Positions 1 to 7,647 of a DNA stretch of 64,000 nucleotides are shown here, piece after piece. A program made the translations under genes and the position numbers. This DNA comes from Breoghania sp037026715 (GTDB lineage Bacteria; Pseudomonadota; Alphaproteobacteria; Rhizobiales; Stappiaceae), in NCBI RefSeq assembly GCF_037026715.1, contig NZ_JBANCG010000013.1, forward strand, positions 41,218-105,217. Reading direction: 5' to 3'. Position 1 is the first letter of the stretch; the number at the start of each line of letters is the position of its first letter. Under the pieces are notes generated by a model that had not been told where the DNA came from, did not search any database, and was given only the letters and a program-made list of their open reading frames with translations.

Positions 1-22
1 CGGGAATGCCCCTACACGTCTC

Positions 23-961
23 TCAAAGCCCGACGAGGTAGAAGACGAAGGCAAGCGACGCTGCGCCGACCCCCAGCCAACTGTGTTGCGGTGCCAGGCG
101 GAAGCGGGCGCGAGCCACGCTGTTTTCGATGACGGCGATGACGCCGAAGATCACGAAGAGCTTCACGACAAAGGCGATCAGGCCGCCGATGAGGCCGAAG
201 AAGGACATCTCGGTGGCGCTGCCGAAGGGCAGGAATACGCCGATGAACCAGCCCACGACGAGGGTCTGCTTCAGCGCCAGGCCCCACTTCACGAGCGCCA
301 GCGACGGGCCGGAATACTCGGTGAGCGGTCCTTCCTGCAGTTCCTGTTCGGCTTCCGCCATGTCGTAGGGCAGCTTGCCGAGCTCGATGTAGAGCGCGAA
401 GGCGAAGGCGCCGGCGGCAAGCAGGGTGGCTGCGGCGGAGTGCACCGTGCCGGAGGAAATCGCGATGCCGATCTGGCCCAAGTTGGTGGAACCGGCGACC
501 AGCGCCGCCACGAACAGGGCCAGAAGCATGATCGGCTCGACCAGAACGCCCATCGTCAGCTCGCGGCTGGCACCGATACCGGCAAAGGAGGAGCCGCTGT
601 CGAGGCCGGAGAGCGAGAAGAAGAAGCGCACGAGGGCGAACAGGTAGACGATGGTGATCAGGTCGCCCACGGCCGGGATCGGCGTGAAGCGGGTCAGCAT
701 CGGCAGGCCAGTCGCGATGACCATCAGCGCGCCCAGCATGATGACGGGCATGAACTGGAAGACCCGTCCGGCCTCCGACGGCGCCAGGTCCTGGCGCCGC
801 AAGAGTTTGTAGATGTCACGATAGTCCTGAAAGATGCTTGGGCCGCGGCGGGTGTGCATCTTTGCGCGTTCGAAGCGGGACAGTCCCGAAATGAGCGGGG
901 CGACTGCGAACAGCGCAAGTGCCTGAACCACGGCGAGCAAGAAGTGGGAAAGTGTCGGCAC
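23..961 (-). CDS. hyfC: Formate hydrogenlyase membrane subunit HyfC/HycD (NuoH-like)
   Basis: Membrane subunit of the Hyf/Hyc formate hydrogenlyase, homologous to NuoH (ND1) of complex I; it anchors the hydrogenase arm to the proton-translocating arm. The 312-residue protein is very hydrophobic with about eight membrane segments and contains the family loops ELGKLPYDMAEAEQELQEGP and, near the C-terminus, ARARFRLAPQHSW. I take the GTG at 961-959 as start because it follows an AGGAGG-like site that overlaps the hyfB stop; the open frame extends 83 codons further upstream but that part is hyfB in another frame. It is the last gene seen of a leftward operon whose remaining genes (hyfE-hyfI expected) lie beyond the left edge. 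Function is by family; Hyf versus Hyc naming rests on HyfA and HyfB similarity. Confidence 0.9.
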   Translation of the reverse strand: MPTLSHFLLAVVQALALFAVAPLISGLSRFERAKMHTRRGPSIFQDYRDIYKLLRRQDLAPSEAGRVFQFMPVIMLGALMVIATGLPMLTRFTPIPAVGDLITIVYLFALVRFFFSLSGLDSGSSFAGIGASRELTMGVLVEPIMLLALFVAALVAGSTNLGQIGIAISSGTVHSAAATLLAAGAFAFALYIELGKLPYDMAEAEQELQEGPLTEYSGPSLALVKWGLALKQTLVVGWFIGVFLPFGSATEMSFFGLIGGLIAFVVKLFVIFGVIAVIENSVARARFRLAPQHSWLGVGAASLAFVFYLVGL

Positions 962-971
962 GACGAGCCTC

Positions 972-2990
972 CTAACTTGCAGCCACGATGAGCAGCGCGA
1001 CGAGCGCGCCGACGATGTAGAGGCAGTAGATCCGGAAATCTCCGCTCTGGATGACCTGGAGCCGGCGCCCGGCAACTCCGACGCTGTTGGCGATGGGATT
1101 GACGAAGCCGGTGTCCGCCCAGGGCTCGTTGCGCCGTGCGAAGCACACGAAGCGTTCGTAGCCGCGGGTGAGGCACGCCCAGACCGAGGCCACGGTCTTG
1201 CGGACGGCATAGAGGGGAGCGAAGAACATCCGGATCGGCTGAGCGAAGCTCTTGGCCGTCAGTGCCATGTGCACATCGGGCAGATAGCCGGTGGCCCAGG
1301 CCGCTTCCGTGCGCCGCCGGTCGGCCCGCATCCGGGCATAGATGCCGTGGATGACGAGCGGCAGCATGGCCAGCGCGATCAGCAGGACCGCGATGAGCGG
1401 GGTGGAGAGGACCGTCGTTGCACCTTCACCAGGCATCAAGGTGCCGCCATCGGCGAGCATGACCGCCGGAACGCCGAGAGTGGCGGAGGCGATGTTGCCC
1501 ATGATGGGGGCGACGACCGGGGCGAGCAGGCCGAGGAGGACGCAGGCGATGGCGAGAACAGCCATGCCGGCGACCATCGAATGCGGTGCCTCGGTGGCGT
1601 GGCGGGCCTTTTCCGACCGCGCCGGGCCGGAGAAGATCACGCCGTAGGCCTTGACGAAGCACATGACGGCGAGCGCACCGGTCAGTGCCAGCATGACGGC
1701 CGCGATCGGGGTTGCGAAGCGGACCAGGAACGAGCCTTCAAGGGCACCGGCGAACAGGGCCTGGTAGGTGTACCACTCCGACACGAAGCCATTGAGCGGC
1801 GGGATCGCGGAGATGGCGAGGGCGCCGATCAGGAAGGACAGCGCCGTCCATGGCATGGTCTTCGCCAGACCGCCCATGGCTTCCATGTCCTTGGTGTGGG
1901 TGCGGTAGATGACCGAGCCCGCGCCGAGGAACAGCAACCCCTTGAAGACGGCATGGTTGAGCAGGTGGTAGAGGCCGGCCATCAGACCGAGGACCGCCAG
2001 CGTCGGGTTGTCCGTCGCAATGCCGATCATGCCGACGCCGACGCCGAGCAGGATGATGCCGATGTTCTCCACCGAGTGGTAGGCGAGCAGCTTCTTGATG
2101 TCGTGTTCGGCGAGCGCGTAGATCACGCCCAGCACTGAGGAGACGGCGCCGAAGGCGAGGACGACGACGCCCCACCACAGCAGCTCCTGGCCTCCCAACA
2201 GGTCGAGGCCGACCTTGATGATGCCGAAGATGCCGATCTTGATCATGACGCCGGACATCAGTGCCGAAGCGTGAGACGGCGCGGCCGGGTGGGCGCGCGG
2301 CAGCCAGATGTGCAGCGGGATCATGCCCGCCTTGGCGCCGAAGCCGAGGAAGCCGAGGACGAAGACGATTGAAGCGGTCGTCGGCGAAAGCGAGGTTTCG
2401 CGGAAGGCCGCGAAGTCGAAGCTGCCGGCGGCGTTGGCCATCAGGAAGAAGGCGGCCATGATCAGCACCGAGCCCGCGTGGGCGACGAAGAAATAGAGAA
2501 AGCCCGCGCTGACGGCCTCGTCATTCTGGTCGAAGATGACCAGGAAGTATGAGGCGAGGGACATCATCTCGAAGAAGATGAGGAACCAGAAGGCGTTATC
2601 GGCAGCGACCACCAGCATCATCGACGCGATGAAGATGTGCATGAAGAAGCCCATTCCCCCGACGCCGCGACCTTCGTATTCGCGCATGTAGGCAAGGCCA
2701 TAGATCCATGCGACGAGCGAAAGCAGGGAGATGACGGAGATCATCAGACCCGCGAGCGGGTCGAGACGAAGCACGAAATGGGCGAAGGGGTAGGGGCCCA
2801 CGAGGTGCGAGATCGCGGCGGGACCGGAAAGGGCGGTGAGGCCGGCAACGAGCCCCGCGGCCGAAGCCACGATGCCGACGCCGCTGGCGGCCCGGATGGC
2901 GGTGCTGTCGGAGTTTCTGACCAGGAGGCTGGCGAGAGCGCCGACCACCGACACGAGGATCGAAATCCAGAAGAAGCTGAGCGATGTCAT
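972..2990 (-). CDS. hyfB: Formate hydrogenlyase antiporter-like subunit HyfB/HycC
   Basis: Proton-channel subunit of a membrane hydrogenase complex, of the NuoL/MrpA antiporter family. The protein has 672 residues, the length I recall for E. coli HyfB, with many hydrophobic helices throughout and the conserved segment AHPAAPSHASALMSGVMIKI, which carries the family's membrane-embedded His and Lys residues. The C-terminal quarter has a soluble, arginine-rich stretch before a last membrane helix. It starts with ATG overlapping the hyfA stop (ATGA, 2987-2990), showing tight translational coupling, and is followed at 10 bp by hyfC. Presence of this subunit, with HyfA and HyfC, suggests a proton-pumping FHL. 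A Mrp or NADH dehydrogenase subunit is unlikely given the neighbours. Confidence 0.93.
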   Translation of the reverse strand: MTSLSFFWISILVSVVGALASLLVRNSDSTAIRAASGVGIVASAAGLVAGLTALSGPAAISHLVGPYPFAHFVLRLDPLAGLMISVISLLSLVAWIYGLAYMREYEGRGVGGMGFFMHIFIASMMLVVAADNAFWFLIFFEMMSLASYFLVIFDQNDEAVSAGFLYFFVAHAGSVLIMAAFFLMANAAGSFDFAAFRETSLSPTTASIVFVLGFLGFGAKAGMIPLHIWLPRAHPAAPSHASALMSGVMIKIGIFGIIKVGLDLLGGQELLWWGVVVLAFGAVSSVLGVIYALAEHDIKKLLAYHSVENIGIILLGVGVGMIGIATDNPTLAVLGLMAGLYHLLNHAVFKGLLFLGAGSVIYRTHTKDMEAMGGLAKTMPWTALSFLIGALAISAIPPLNGFVSEWYTYQALFAGALEGSFLVRFATPIAAVMLALTGALAVMCFVKAYGVIFSGPARSEKARHATEAPHSMVAGMAVLAIACVLLGLLAPVVAPIMGNIASATLGVPAVMLADGGTLMPGEGATTVLSTPLIAVLLIALAMLPLVIHGIYARMRADRRRTEAAWATGYLPDVHMALTAKSFAQPIRMFFAPLYAVRKTVASVWACLTRGYERFVCFARRNEPWADTGFVNPIANSVGVAGRRLQVIQSGDFRIYCLYIVGALVALLIVAAS

Positions 2991-3577
2991 GCCTCAGGCC
3001 CCTCCATGACGGGGTGAAGCCGCGGTTTGACCACTTGTGACGCGGTCATGTCGCGTTTGGTTGAAGTCGCGTCATCCATGCCGTCGCCCCCAACGAGGTA
3101 GAGGGCGGCTGTCGGGCAGGAGCTGACGCAGGCGGGGCCGTCGTCGGAGAACGAGCAGAGGTCGCATTTGACGGCGACGGTGTGGACGCCGAGATCCCAC
3201 ACGAGAAGGGGATCGAGCGCCTCTGAATACTGGGGAGCCTTGGTCATGATGCCGGCGACGCCGGCAAGACTGGTGCCGCTCGGGGTGATTGCGCCAAACG
3301 GGCAGGCCAGCGCGCACATCTTGCAACCGATGCAGATCTTCTCGTCGAGCTGGATGGCTCCGTCGACATGCTGGATCGCGTCGACCGGGCAGACCCGGGC
3401 GCAGGGAGCGTCCTCACAATGGTGACACAGAATGGGGCCGGTTTGTTCCCATGTCTTTGTCACCTGGAGGCGTGGATGGGATTGCAGGCCCTCGCGCTTG
3501 TGCGCCTCCGTGCAGGCGGCCATGCAGGTGTTGCAGCCGATGCACTTGCTGGGCTCCGCGACTACGAAGCGGTTCAT
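2987..3577 (-). CDS. hyfA: Electron-transfer ferredoxin subunit HyfA of formate hydrogenlyase
   Basis: Polyferredoxin that carries electrons between formate dehydrogenase and the membrane hydrogenase. The 196-residue protein has four cysteine motifs for four [4Fe-4S] clusters: CIGCNTCMAAC (C12, C15, C18, C22), CHHCEDAPCARVCP, CIGCKMCALACP and CDLCSFSDDGPACVSSCP. The N-terminus MNRFVVAEPSKCIGCNTC and the insertion before the last motif match HyfA better than HydN or HycB as I recall them. ATG at 3577-3575 is preceded by GGAGG about 13 bp upstream and a nearer GAAGAG. First gene of the leftward hyf operon, divergent from hydN; the shared 561-bp control region carries an FNR box. Confidence 0.92.
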   Translation of the reverse strand: MNRFVVAEPSKCIGCNTCMAACTEAHKREGLQSHPRLQVTKTWEQTGPILCHHCEDAPCARVCPVDAIQHVDGAIQLDEKICIGCKMCALACPFGAITPSGTSLAGVAGIMTKAPQYSEALDPLLVWDLGVHTVAVKCDLCSFSDDGPACVSSCPTAALYLVGGDGMDDATSTKRDMTASQVVKPRLHPVMEGPEA

Positions 3578-3657
3578 TGGTCTCTTCGCACCTCCGGATG
3601 CGCCAGCGACGTCCTTTTCCTAGGCGCCGCCTCTCGAGCCATCAGGCTCGGGTTTAT

Positions 3658-3730
3658 TCGATAGCCAAAACTGATCGCCCAATAAAAAACAAGTATAGGT
3701 TACGTTTTTATGGGCTATTGAGTTTTGATC
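3658..3730. repeat. Large imperfect inverted repeat in the hyfA/hydN control region
   Basis: The left arm at 3658-3690 (containing GATAGCCAAAACTGATCGCC followed by an A-rich run) pairs imperfectly with the right arm at 3704-3730 (GTTTTT, TGGGC, GAGTTTTG, ATC blocks) around a 13-base centre. Read in reverse complement the left arm gives GTTTTTTATTGGGCGATCAG then TTTTGGCTATC, so the shared blocks occur in the same order with small gaps. This could be an operator for a dimeric regulator such as the nearby LysR protein, or a structured leader for hyfA. Confidence 0.5.
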
Positions 3731-3766
3731 CGCAGTCGCAAACTAGCAGTGTCGTGTTTTCTGAGT

Positions 3767-3780
3767 TTGATATCGATCAA
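3767..3780. promoter_or_regulatory. FNR/FnrL-type binding site
   Basis: TTGATATCGATCAA matches the FNR consensus TTGAT-N4-ATCAA at every defined base and is itself a full palindrome. Its centre (3773.5) lies 31 bp from the centre of a TAGTTT hexamer on the minus strand (3745-3740) and 31 bp from a TTATGG hexamer on the plus strand (3802-3807); that is near the spacing expected for FNR class II activation (site centred near -41.5) of both divergent operons. The box is seen directly; the promoter assignments are inference. Confidence 0.82.
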
Positions 3781-3840
3781 TTTTCAAAAATTAAATGGGG
3801 TTTATGGATTGGAAGCTGGAGATAGAGCGATTGATACTAT

Positions 3841-3898
3841 TTATCGAGCGATCCAAACTGGAGTAATGCATGAATATTTATTTTGGATCGGGCGATAA
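3841..3898. repeat. Inverted pair of a GAGCGATC-type motif
   Basis: TTATCGAGCGATCCAAA (3841-3857) and TTTGGATCGGGCGATAA (3882-3898) are inverted copies that match at 15 of 17 positions. Related copies lie nearby: AGAGCGATT at 3824-3832, GGATCGCTCC at 3906-3915 (inverted) and ATCGCCCAA from 3674. The 3824 and 3845 copies start 21 bp apart, about two helical turns. The set looks like an operator array upstream of hydN-fdhF; the cognate regulator is not known, the LysR protein encoded from 7648 being the obvious candidate. Confidence 0.5.
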
Positions 3899-4138
3899 GA
3901 ATGATGGATCGCTCCAATGCCGGCGCGGGGTGCGCGGCCCTCTCCCTGGCTCGCTTGTGCGGAAAGCGCGCACGGCGACAGCGGAGAAGCCGGGTGAGCA
4001 AGCCCTTGAACTTGCGGCCTATGTCCGGGCGCGTGGCGCCTCCTCGGGCCCCCGAGATGATTGTGGAAGGACGTATCGTCCGGCGATGCCCGGAGTGCGT
4101 TCTTCGGGGACAGACGCATTCGGAAGGAATGAAATCTG

Positions 4139-4675
4139 ATGAATAGGTTCGTCGCTGCAGATCCGAGCAAGTGCATCGGCTGCCGCACTTGCGAGATCGC
4201 GTGCGCAATGGCGCATAACGGAGACGGGACGCCCGCGCCCCTGTCTGACGAAAACTTCAAGCCTCGCATTCGCGTCATCCAGACGGCGACCATCACGACT
4301 GCCGTGATGTGTCACCACTGCGAAGATGCTCCTTGCCTGAATTCCTGCCCGGAAGGCGCGATCGTCTATCGCAACAATTCGGTGCAGATCGATCAGGAGC
4401 GCTGCGTCGGCTGCAAGAACTGCATGATGTCCTGCCCCTTCGGGGTGATGGACGTCATCACCGTGCCGGCCGTGAGGGAATTCGCCGGGGTGACCATGAC
4501 GACCGGCGTCAAGGCCCAGGCGCACAAATGCGACCTTTGCATCGATCGCGAGGCCGGGCAGGCCTGCGTCGCGGCATGCCCAACGAACGCGTTGCATGTT
4601 GTGGATGCGGAAAGCGTCGAAAAGTCTCTCGCCGATCTGCGCGAAAAGACTGCGATTTCTGCAATCGCGGTCTGA
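4139..4675 (+). CDS. hydN: HydN-like four-cluster ferredoxin associated with formate dehydrogenase
   Basis: Electron-transfer partner of formate dehydrogenase H. 178 residues with four cysteine groups: CIGCRTCEIAC (C12, C15, C18, C22), CHHCEDAPCLNSCP, CVGCKNCMMSCP and CDLCIDREAGQACVAACP, predicting four [4Fe-4S] clusters. The length and the MNRFVAADPSKCIGCRTCE start match HydN, and the gene directly precedes fdhF (27 bp) as hydN precedes or accompanies fdhF in enterobacteria. A GGAAGGA site lies about 10 bp before the ATG. Paralogous to HyfA, with which it probably shares the role of linking FdhF to the hydrogenase. First gene of the rightward operon. Confidence 0.9.
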   Translation: MNRFVAADPSKCIGCRTCEIACAMAHNGDGTPAPLSDENFKPRIRVIQTATITTAVMCHHCEDAPCLNSCPEGAIVYRNNSVQIDQERCVGCKNCMMSCPFGVMDVITVPAVREFAGVTMTTGVKAQAHKCDLCIDREAGQACVAACPTNALHVVDAESVEKSLADLREKTAISAIAV

Positions 4676-4702
4676 CGGGAATCCAGTTCAAAAGGTGGAA
4701 TT

Positions 4703-6880
4703 ATGGAAAAGCACATGTCCGTCTGCCCGTATTGCGGGACGGGATGTAAGTTCAATCTGCTGGTGGAAGGCGAGAAGATCGTCGGTGTCGAGCCGCTTGA
4801 CGGTGTCACCAACGAGGGGCGCCTCTGCCTGAAAGGTCACTACGGGTTCGACTTCGTCAACGACACGAAGATCCTGACGCCGCGGCTGATGTACCCGATG
4901 TATCGTCGTTCGCGCGACAAGGACTTCGAACGGATCACGTGGGACGAGGCGATCAAGATCGCCGCGACGAAGTTCTCCGAGATCAAGGAGAAGTACGGCC
5001 CGGATGCGATCATGACGACCGGCTCGTCGCGCGGTTGCGGCAACGAGACGAACTTCGTCATGCAGAAGTTCACCCGCGCTGCCATCGGCACCAACAACGT
5101 CGACAACTGCGCTCGCGTCTGCCATGCGCCGTCGGTCGCCGGCCTCGCCGTCACGCTCGGCAACGGTGCCATGTCGAACTCGATCCAGGAGATCGGCGAT
5201 ACCGAATGCCTGCTGGTCTTCGGCTACAACGTTGCCGACAGCCATCCGGTCATCGCGCGTCGCGTTATCGAGGCCAAGGAAAAGGGCGCCAAGATCATCG
5301 TCTGCGATCCCCGCAAGATCGAGACGGCGCGTCTTGCCGATCTTTATCTGCCGCTGAAGAACGGCTCGAACATGGCGCTGGTCAACGCCTTCGCCAATGT
5401 TCTGATCACCGAAGGCCTCTACGACAAGGAATTCGTCGCCAAGCACACCGAAGGGTTCGACGAGTACAAGAAGATCGTCTCCAAATACACGCCGGAATAC
5501 GTTGCCGACATCACCGGCCTCGATCCGGACGATATTCGCGAGGCGATGCGTATCTACGCAGCCGCGCCGACGGCCACCATTCTGTGGGGCATGGGTGTCA
5601 CGCAGTGGACGATGGGCGTGGATGTCGTGAAGGGCCTGTCGGGTCTGGCGCTGCTGACCGGCAATCTCGGCCGTCCGAATGTGGGCGTCGGCCCGGTCCG
5701 TGGCCAGAACAACGTTCAGGGGTCTTGTGACCTGGGCGTGCTTCCCAACGTCTTCCCGGGCTATCAGCCTGTTACCGATGCGAAGATCCGCGCGAAGTTT
5801 GCCAAGCGCTGGGGCGTGAAGGAGCTGCCGGACAAGATCGGCGCCATGGTCACCGATGTTCCGCATCTGGTGAAGGAAGGCAAGCTCAAGGGCTACTACA
5901 TCATGGGCGAAGACCCGGCCCAGACCGATCCGGATCTGACCGCGGTTCGCGAGTCGCTGGAAGGCATGGAGTTTGTCATCGTTCAGGACATCTTCATGAC
6001 CAAGACGGCGATGTTCGCCGACCTGGTTCTGCCTGCGACGTCCTGGGGCGAGCATGAAGGCGTGTTCACCGCCGCCGACCGTACGTTCCAGCGCTTCGAA
6101 GCGGCGGTGCCGCCGAAGGGCGAGTGCAAGCACGACTGGCAGATCATCTCCGAAATCTCCACGGCGATGGGCTACCCGATGCACTACGAGAACACCAAGG
6201 AGATCTGGGACGAGCTGCGCGAGCTGACCCCGATCTATTACGGTGCCACGTACGAAAAAATGGAAGGCCTCGGCTACGTTCAGTGGCCGTGCACGGACCT
6301 GGATGACGCCCACGGAACCAAGTACCTCTATGAGGGCAACAAGTTCCAGCGCCCGAATGGCAAGGGTCTGCTCTACGCCTGCGAATGGCATCCGCCGATG
6401 GACCAGACGGACGACGATTTCCCGATGGTCCTTTGCACGGTCCGCGAGGTCGGGCACTACTCCTGCCGCTCGATGACGGGCAACTGCTCGGCATTGCAGA
6501 CGCTGGCGGACGAGCCGGGCTTTGTGACGATCAATCCCGAGGATGCCAAGCGGCTCGGCATCAAGGACAAGGAACTCGTCTACGTCTCGTCCCGTCGGGG
6601 CAAGATCATCACCCGGGCGAAGATCACCGAGCGCACCAACAAGGGTGCTGTCTACATGACCTACCAGTGGTGGATCGGTGCCTGCAACGAACTGACGGGT
6701 GAGAGCTTCGACCCGACATCCAAGACGCCGGAATACAAGTATTCCGCCGTCAAGCTGGAATCGATCGACGATCAGGTCTGGGCCGAGAACCATGTTCAGG
6801 AACTCTATGCGACGCTGAAGGGCAACCTCAGCGGAGCCGTGGAGAACGCTTCGGAGCTTCGTGCGCCTGAGCACGCCTGA
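4703..6880 (+). CDS. fdhF: Formate dehydrogenase H, cysteine-containing form
   Basis: Molybdenum/tungsten bis-MGD enzyme that oxidises formate to CO2 within formate hydrogenlyase. 725 residues. An N-terminal [4Fe-4S] site uses C8, C11, C15 and C42 with K44 beside it, as in E. coli FDH-H. The active-site segment reads NNVDNCARVCHAPSVAGL: residue 140 is Cys (TGC at 5120-5122) where E. coli has selenocysteine, followed by the catalytic His141. The C-terminal molybdopterin-dinucleotide-binding domain is present (for example REVGHYSCRSMTGNCSAL). AGGTGG lies 5 bp before the ATG. Co-transcribed with hydN; length is close to the E. coli enzyme (715). No signal peptide, so cytoplasmic. Its long antisense frame is not a gene. 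Confidence 0.95.
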   Translation: MEKHMSVCPYCGTGCKFNLLVEGEKIVGVEPLDGVTNEGRLCLKGHYGFDFVNDTKILTPRLMYPMYRRSRDKDFERITWDEAIKIAATKFSEIKEKYGPDAIMTTGSSRGCGNETNFVMQKFTRAAIGTNNVDNCARVCHAPSVAGLAVTLGNGAMSNSIQEIGDTECLLVFGYNVADSHPVIARRVIEAKEKGAKIIVCDPRKIETARLADLYLPLKNGSNMALVNAFANVLITEGLYDKEFVAKHTEGFDEYKKIVSKYTPEYVADITGLDPDDIREAMRIYAAAPTATILWGMGVTQWTMGVDVVKGLSGLALLTGNLGRPNVGVGPVRGQNNVQGSCDLGVLPNVFPGYQPVTDAKIRAKFAKRWGVKELPDKIGAMVTDVPHLVKEGKLKGYYIMGEDPAQTDPDLTAVRESLEGMEFVIVQDIFMTKTAMFADLVLPATSWGEHEGVFTAADRTFQRFEAAVPPKGECKHDWQIISEISTAMGYPMHYENTKEIWDELRELTPIYYGATYEKMEGLGYVQWPCTDLDDAHGTKYLYEGNKFQRPNGKGLLYACEWHPPMDQTDDDFPMVLCTVREVGHYSCRSMTGNCSALQTLADEPGFVTINPEDAKRLGIKDKELVYVSSRRGKIITRAKITERTNKGAVYMTYQWWIGACNELTGESFDPTSKTPEYKYSAVKLESIDDQVWAENHVQELYATLKGNLSGAVENASELRAPEHA

Positions 6881-6913
6881 GGCCCGGTAGACAATCGGGT
6901 CAATGAGATGATC

Positions 6914-6946
6914 GGCCGCCCCGTCGGTTTACCGACGCGGGCGGCC
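6914..6946 (+). terminator. Strong hairpin after fdhF
   Basis: GGCCGCCCCGTCGG (6914-6927), loop TTTA, then CCGACGCGGGCGGCC (6932-6946): a long GC stem with one bulge, 33 bp after the fdhF stop. No T-run follows, so it may be a processing or Rho-assisted end rather than a textbook intrinsic terminator. Confidence 0.55.
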
Positions 6947-7049
6947 GTTCGCCACCGGACTTGCAAAATCTATCAAGTATCGGTCAGGCTCGCGGTCTTC
7001 GAGACGCCCCGCCGCCTGAACCGATCAGGTCATTCGGCCTTCGGTGTTG

Positions 7050-7078
7050 CCGGGCCTCCTATCCCTAACGAGGCCCGG
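7050..7078. repeat. 9-bp perfect inverted repeat upstream of hypA
   Basis: CCGGGCCTC (7050-7058) and GAGGCCCGG (7070-7078) separated by 11 bases, ending 45 bp before the hypA start. It could be a second terminator-like structure of the fdhF operon or a leader hairpin of hypA. No T-run follows. Confidence 0.45.
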
Positions 7079-7123
7079 CCGAGAAGGAACGAGCACTTCG
7101 GGACATATGGACAGAGGTCGGCC

Positions 7124-7465
7124 ATGCATGAACTCACGATTTGCGATTCCCTGTTTCGCATTCTGTCGCGTGAACGAAAGGCGAGGGGATTCGATCAAGT
7201 GCGCAGGCTCAAGCTCTCGATCGGCCGCTTCAGCTGCCTGGACCCCGAATCGTTGCGCTACGCCTTCGATGTCACCAGCAGACAGACCTTCGCTGAAGGC
7301 GCGCTGTTGGAGATCGAGCAGCCGCAGGGCATCGCGAAATGCCTGGAATGCGGAGCTGAGGTCTCTGTTGAATCGCGTCTTTCCTCCTGTCCGCAGTGTG
7401 GAGGATACAGTCTGGATCCGATCGGCGGCGACGAGATGCAACTGGTCGAACTGGAAGTCGCATAA
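7124..7465 (+). CDS. hypA: Hydrogenase nickel-insertion protein HypA
   Basis: Nickel metallochaperone that loads Ni into [NiFe]-hydrogenase large subunits with HypB. The protein from ATG 7124 has 113 residues, the usual HypA size, and starts MHELTICDSL: the N-terminal Met-His-Glu is the nickel-binding site. The zinc site is C73/C76 and C89/C92 (CLEC, CPQC). The open frame runs 72 codons upstream of this ATG but that portion is not HypA-like; an AGAGG sequence lies just upstream of 7124. Lying between fdhF and the LysR gene, it is probably dedicated to the Hyf hydrogenase; no other hyp genes are in the window. Confidence 0.92.
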   Translation: MHELTICDSLFRILSRERKARGFDQVRRLKLSIGRFSCLDPESLRYAFDVTSRQTFAEGALLEIEQPQGIAKCLECGAEVSVESRLSSCPQCGGYSLDPIGGDEMQLVELEVA

Positions 7466-7586
7466 GCGACGGACCCCGCGGCGCTTCTTCCCGAAAACGA
7501 GGAGCGCGCCAACGCCGATGAGCGATCGAGGTTACCCTCCCGACCAGGATGTCTTGACCTCCCTCAATGGGCTTCTTTCCCTCGGA

Positions 7587-7623
7587 GGCCATACTCGGTT
7601 TAAAATTTTTAGCCGATATGGCC
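7587..7623. promoter_or_regulatory. 37-bp palindrome upstream of the LysR gene (probable operator)
   Basis: GGCCATA-CTCGG (from 7587) and CCGA-TATGGCC (ending 7623) form outer arms around an AT-rich centre TTTAAAATTTTTAG. The reverse complement of the right half, GGCCATATCGGCTAAAA, matches the left half except for one inserted base. It sits 25 bp before the preferred LysR start (7648) and overlaps the alternative start codon at 7618, a position suited to autoregulation by the LysR protein. Confidence 0.5.
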
Positions 7624-7647
7624 CTCCACAATCTGAAATGGTTCCGC

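Larger units (their letters stand above)
3578..4138. promoter_or_regulatory. Divergent control region between hyfA and hydN
   Basis: 561 bp without a credible gene, more AT-rich in its left 300 bp than the flanking genes. It holds an FNR box (3767-3780), an extended imperfect inverted repeat (3658-3690 with 3704-3730), and several copies of a GAGCGATC/GGGCGAT motif between 3674 and 3915. A hairpin CGAGCC-atca-GGCTCG lies at 3635-3650 in what would be the hyfA leader. I looked for a sigma-54 -24/-12 element (TGGCAC-N5-TTGC) on both strands and for the FhlA palindrome and found no convincing match. The predicted short ORFs here look like chance frames. Confidence 0.75.

Noticed and set aside
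3578..4138. Sigma-54 promoters for hyf and hydN-fdhF
   Set aside because: The nearest matches, such as CTGGCTCGCTTGTGC near 3945, have wrong spacing or lack the TTGC -12 element.
3870..4208. Short ORFs in the hyfA/hydN intergenic region on both strands
   Set aside because: They overlap each other, lack ribosome sites and homology, and the region is full of regulatory-like repeats.
5120..5122. Selenocysteine codon in fdhF
   Set aside because: The codon is TGC, and no in-frame TGA or SECIS-like element was seen, so this is the Cys form.
4688..6874. A 728-codon open frame on the minus strand opposite fdhF
   Set aside because: It mirrors fdhF exactly; high-GC third positions keep the antisense frame open. 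The protein lacks any recognisable domain and fdhF is unmistakable.
6961..6990. A second FNR-like site upstream of hypA (TTGCAAAATCTATCAA)
   Set aside because: The half-sites are two bases too far apart and the left half is imperfect.
6908..7123. Extended N-terminus for HypA
   Set aside because: The 72 upstream codons run through a terminator hairpin and would hide the N-terminal Met-His-Glu nickel site.
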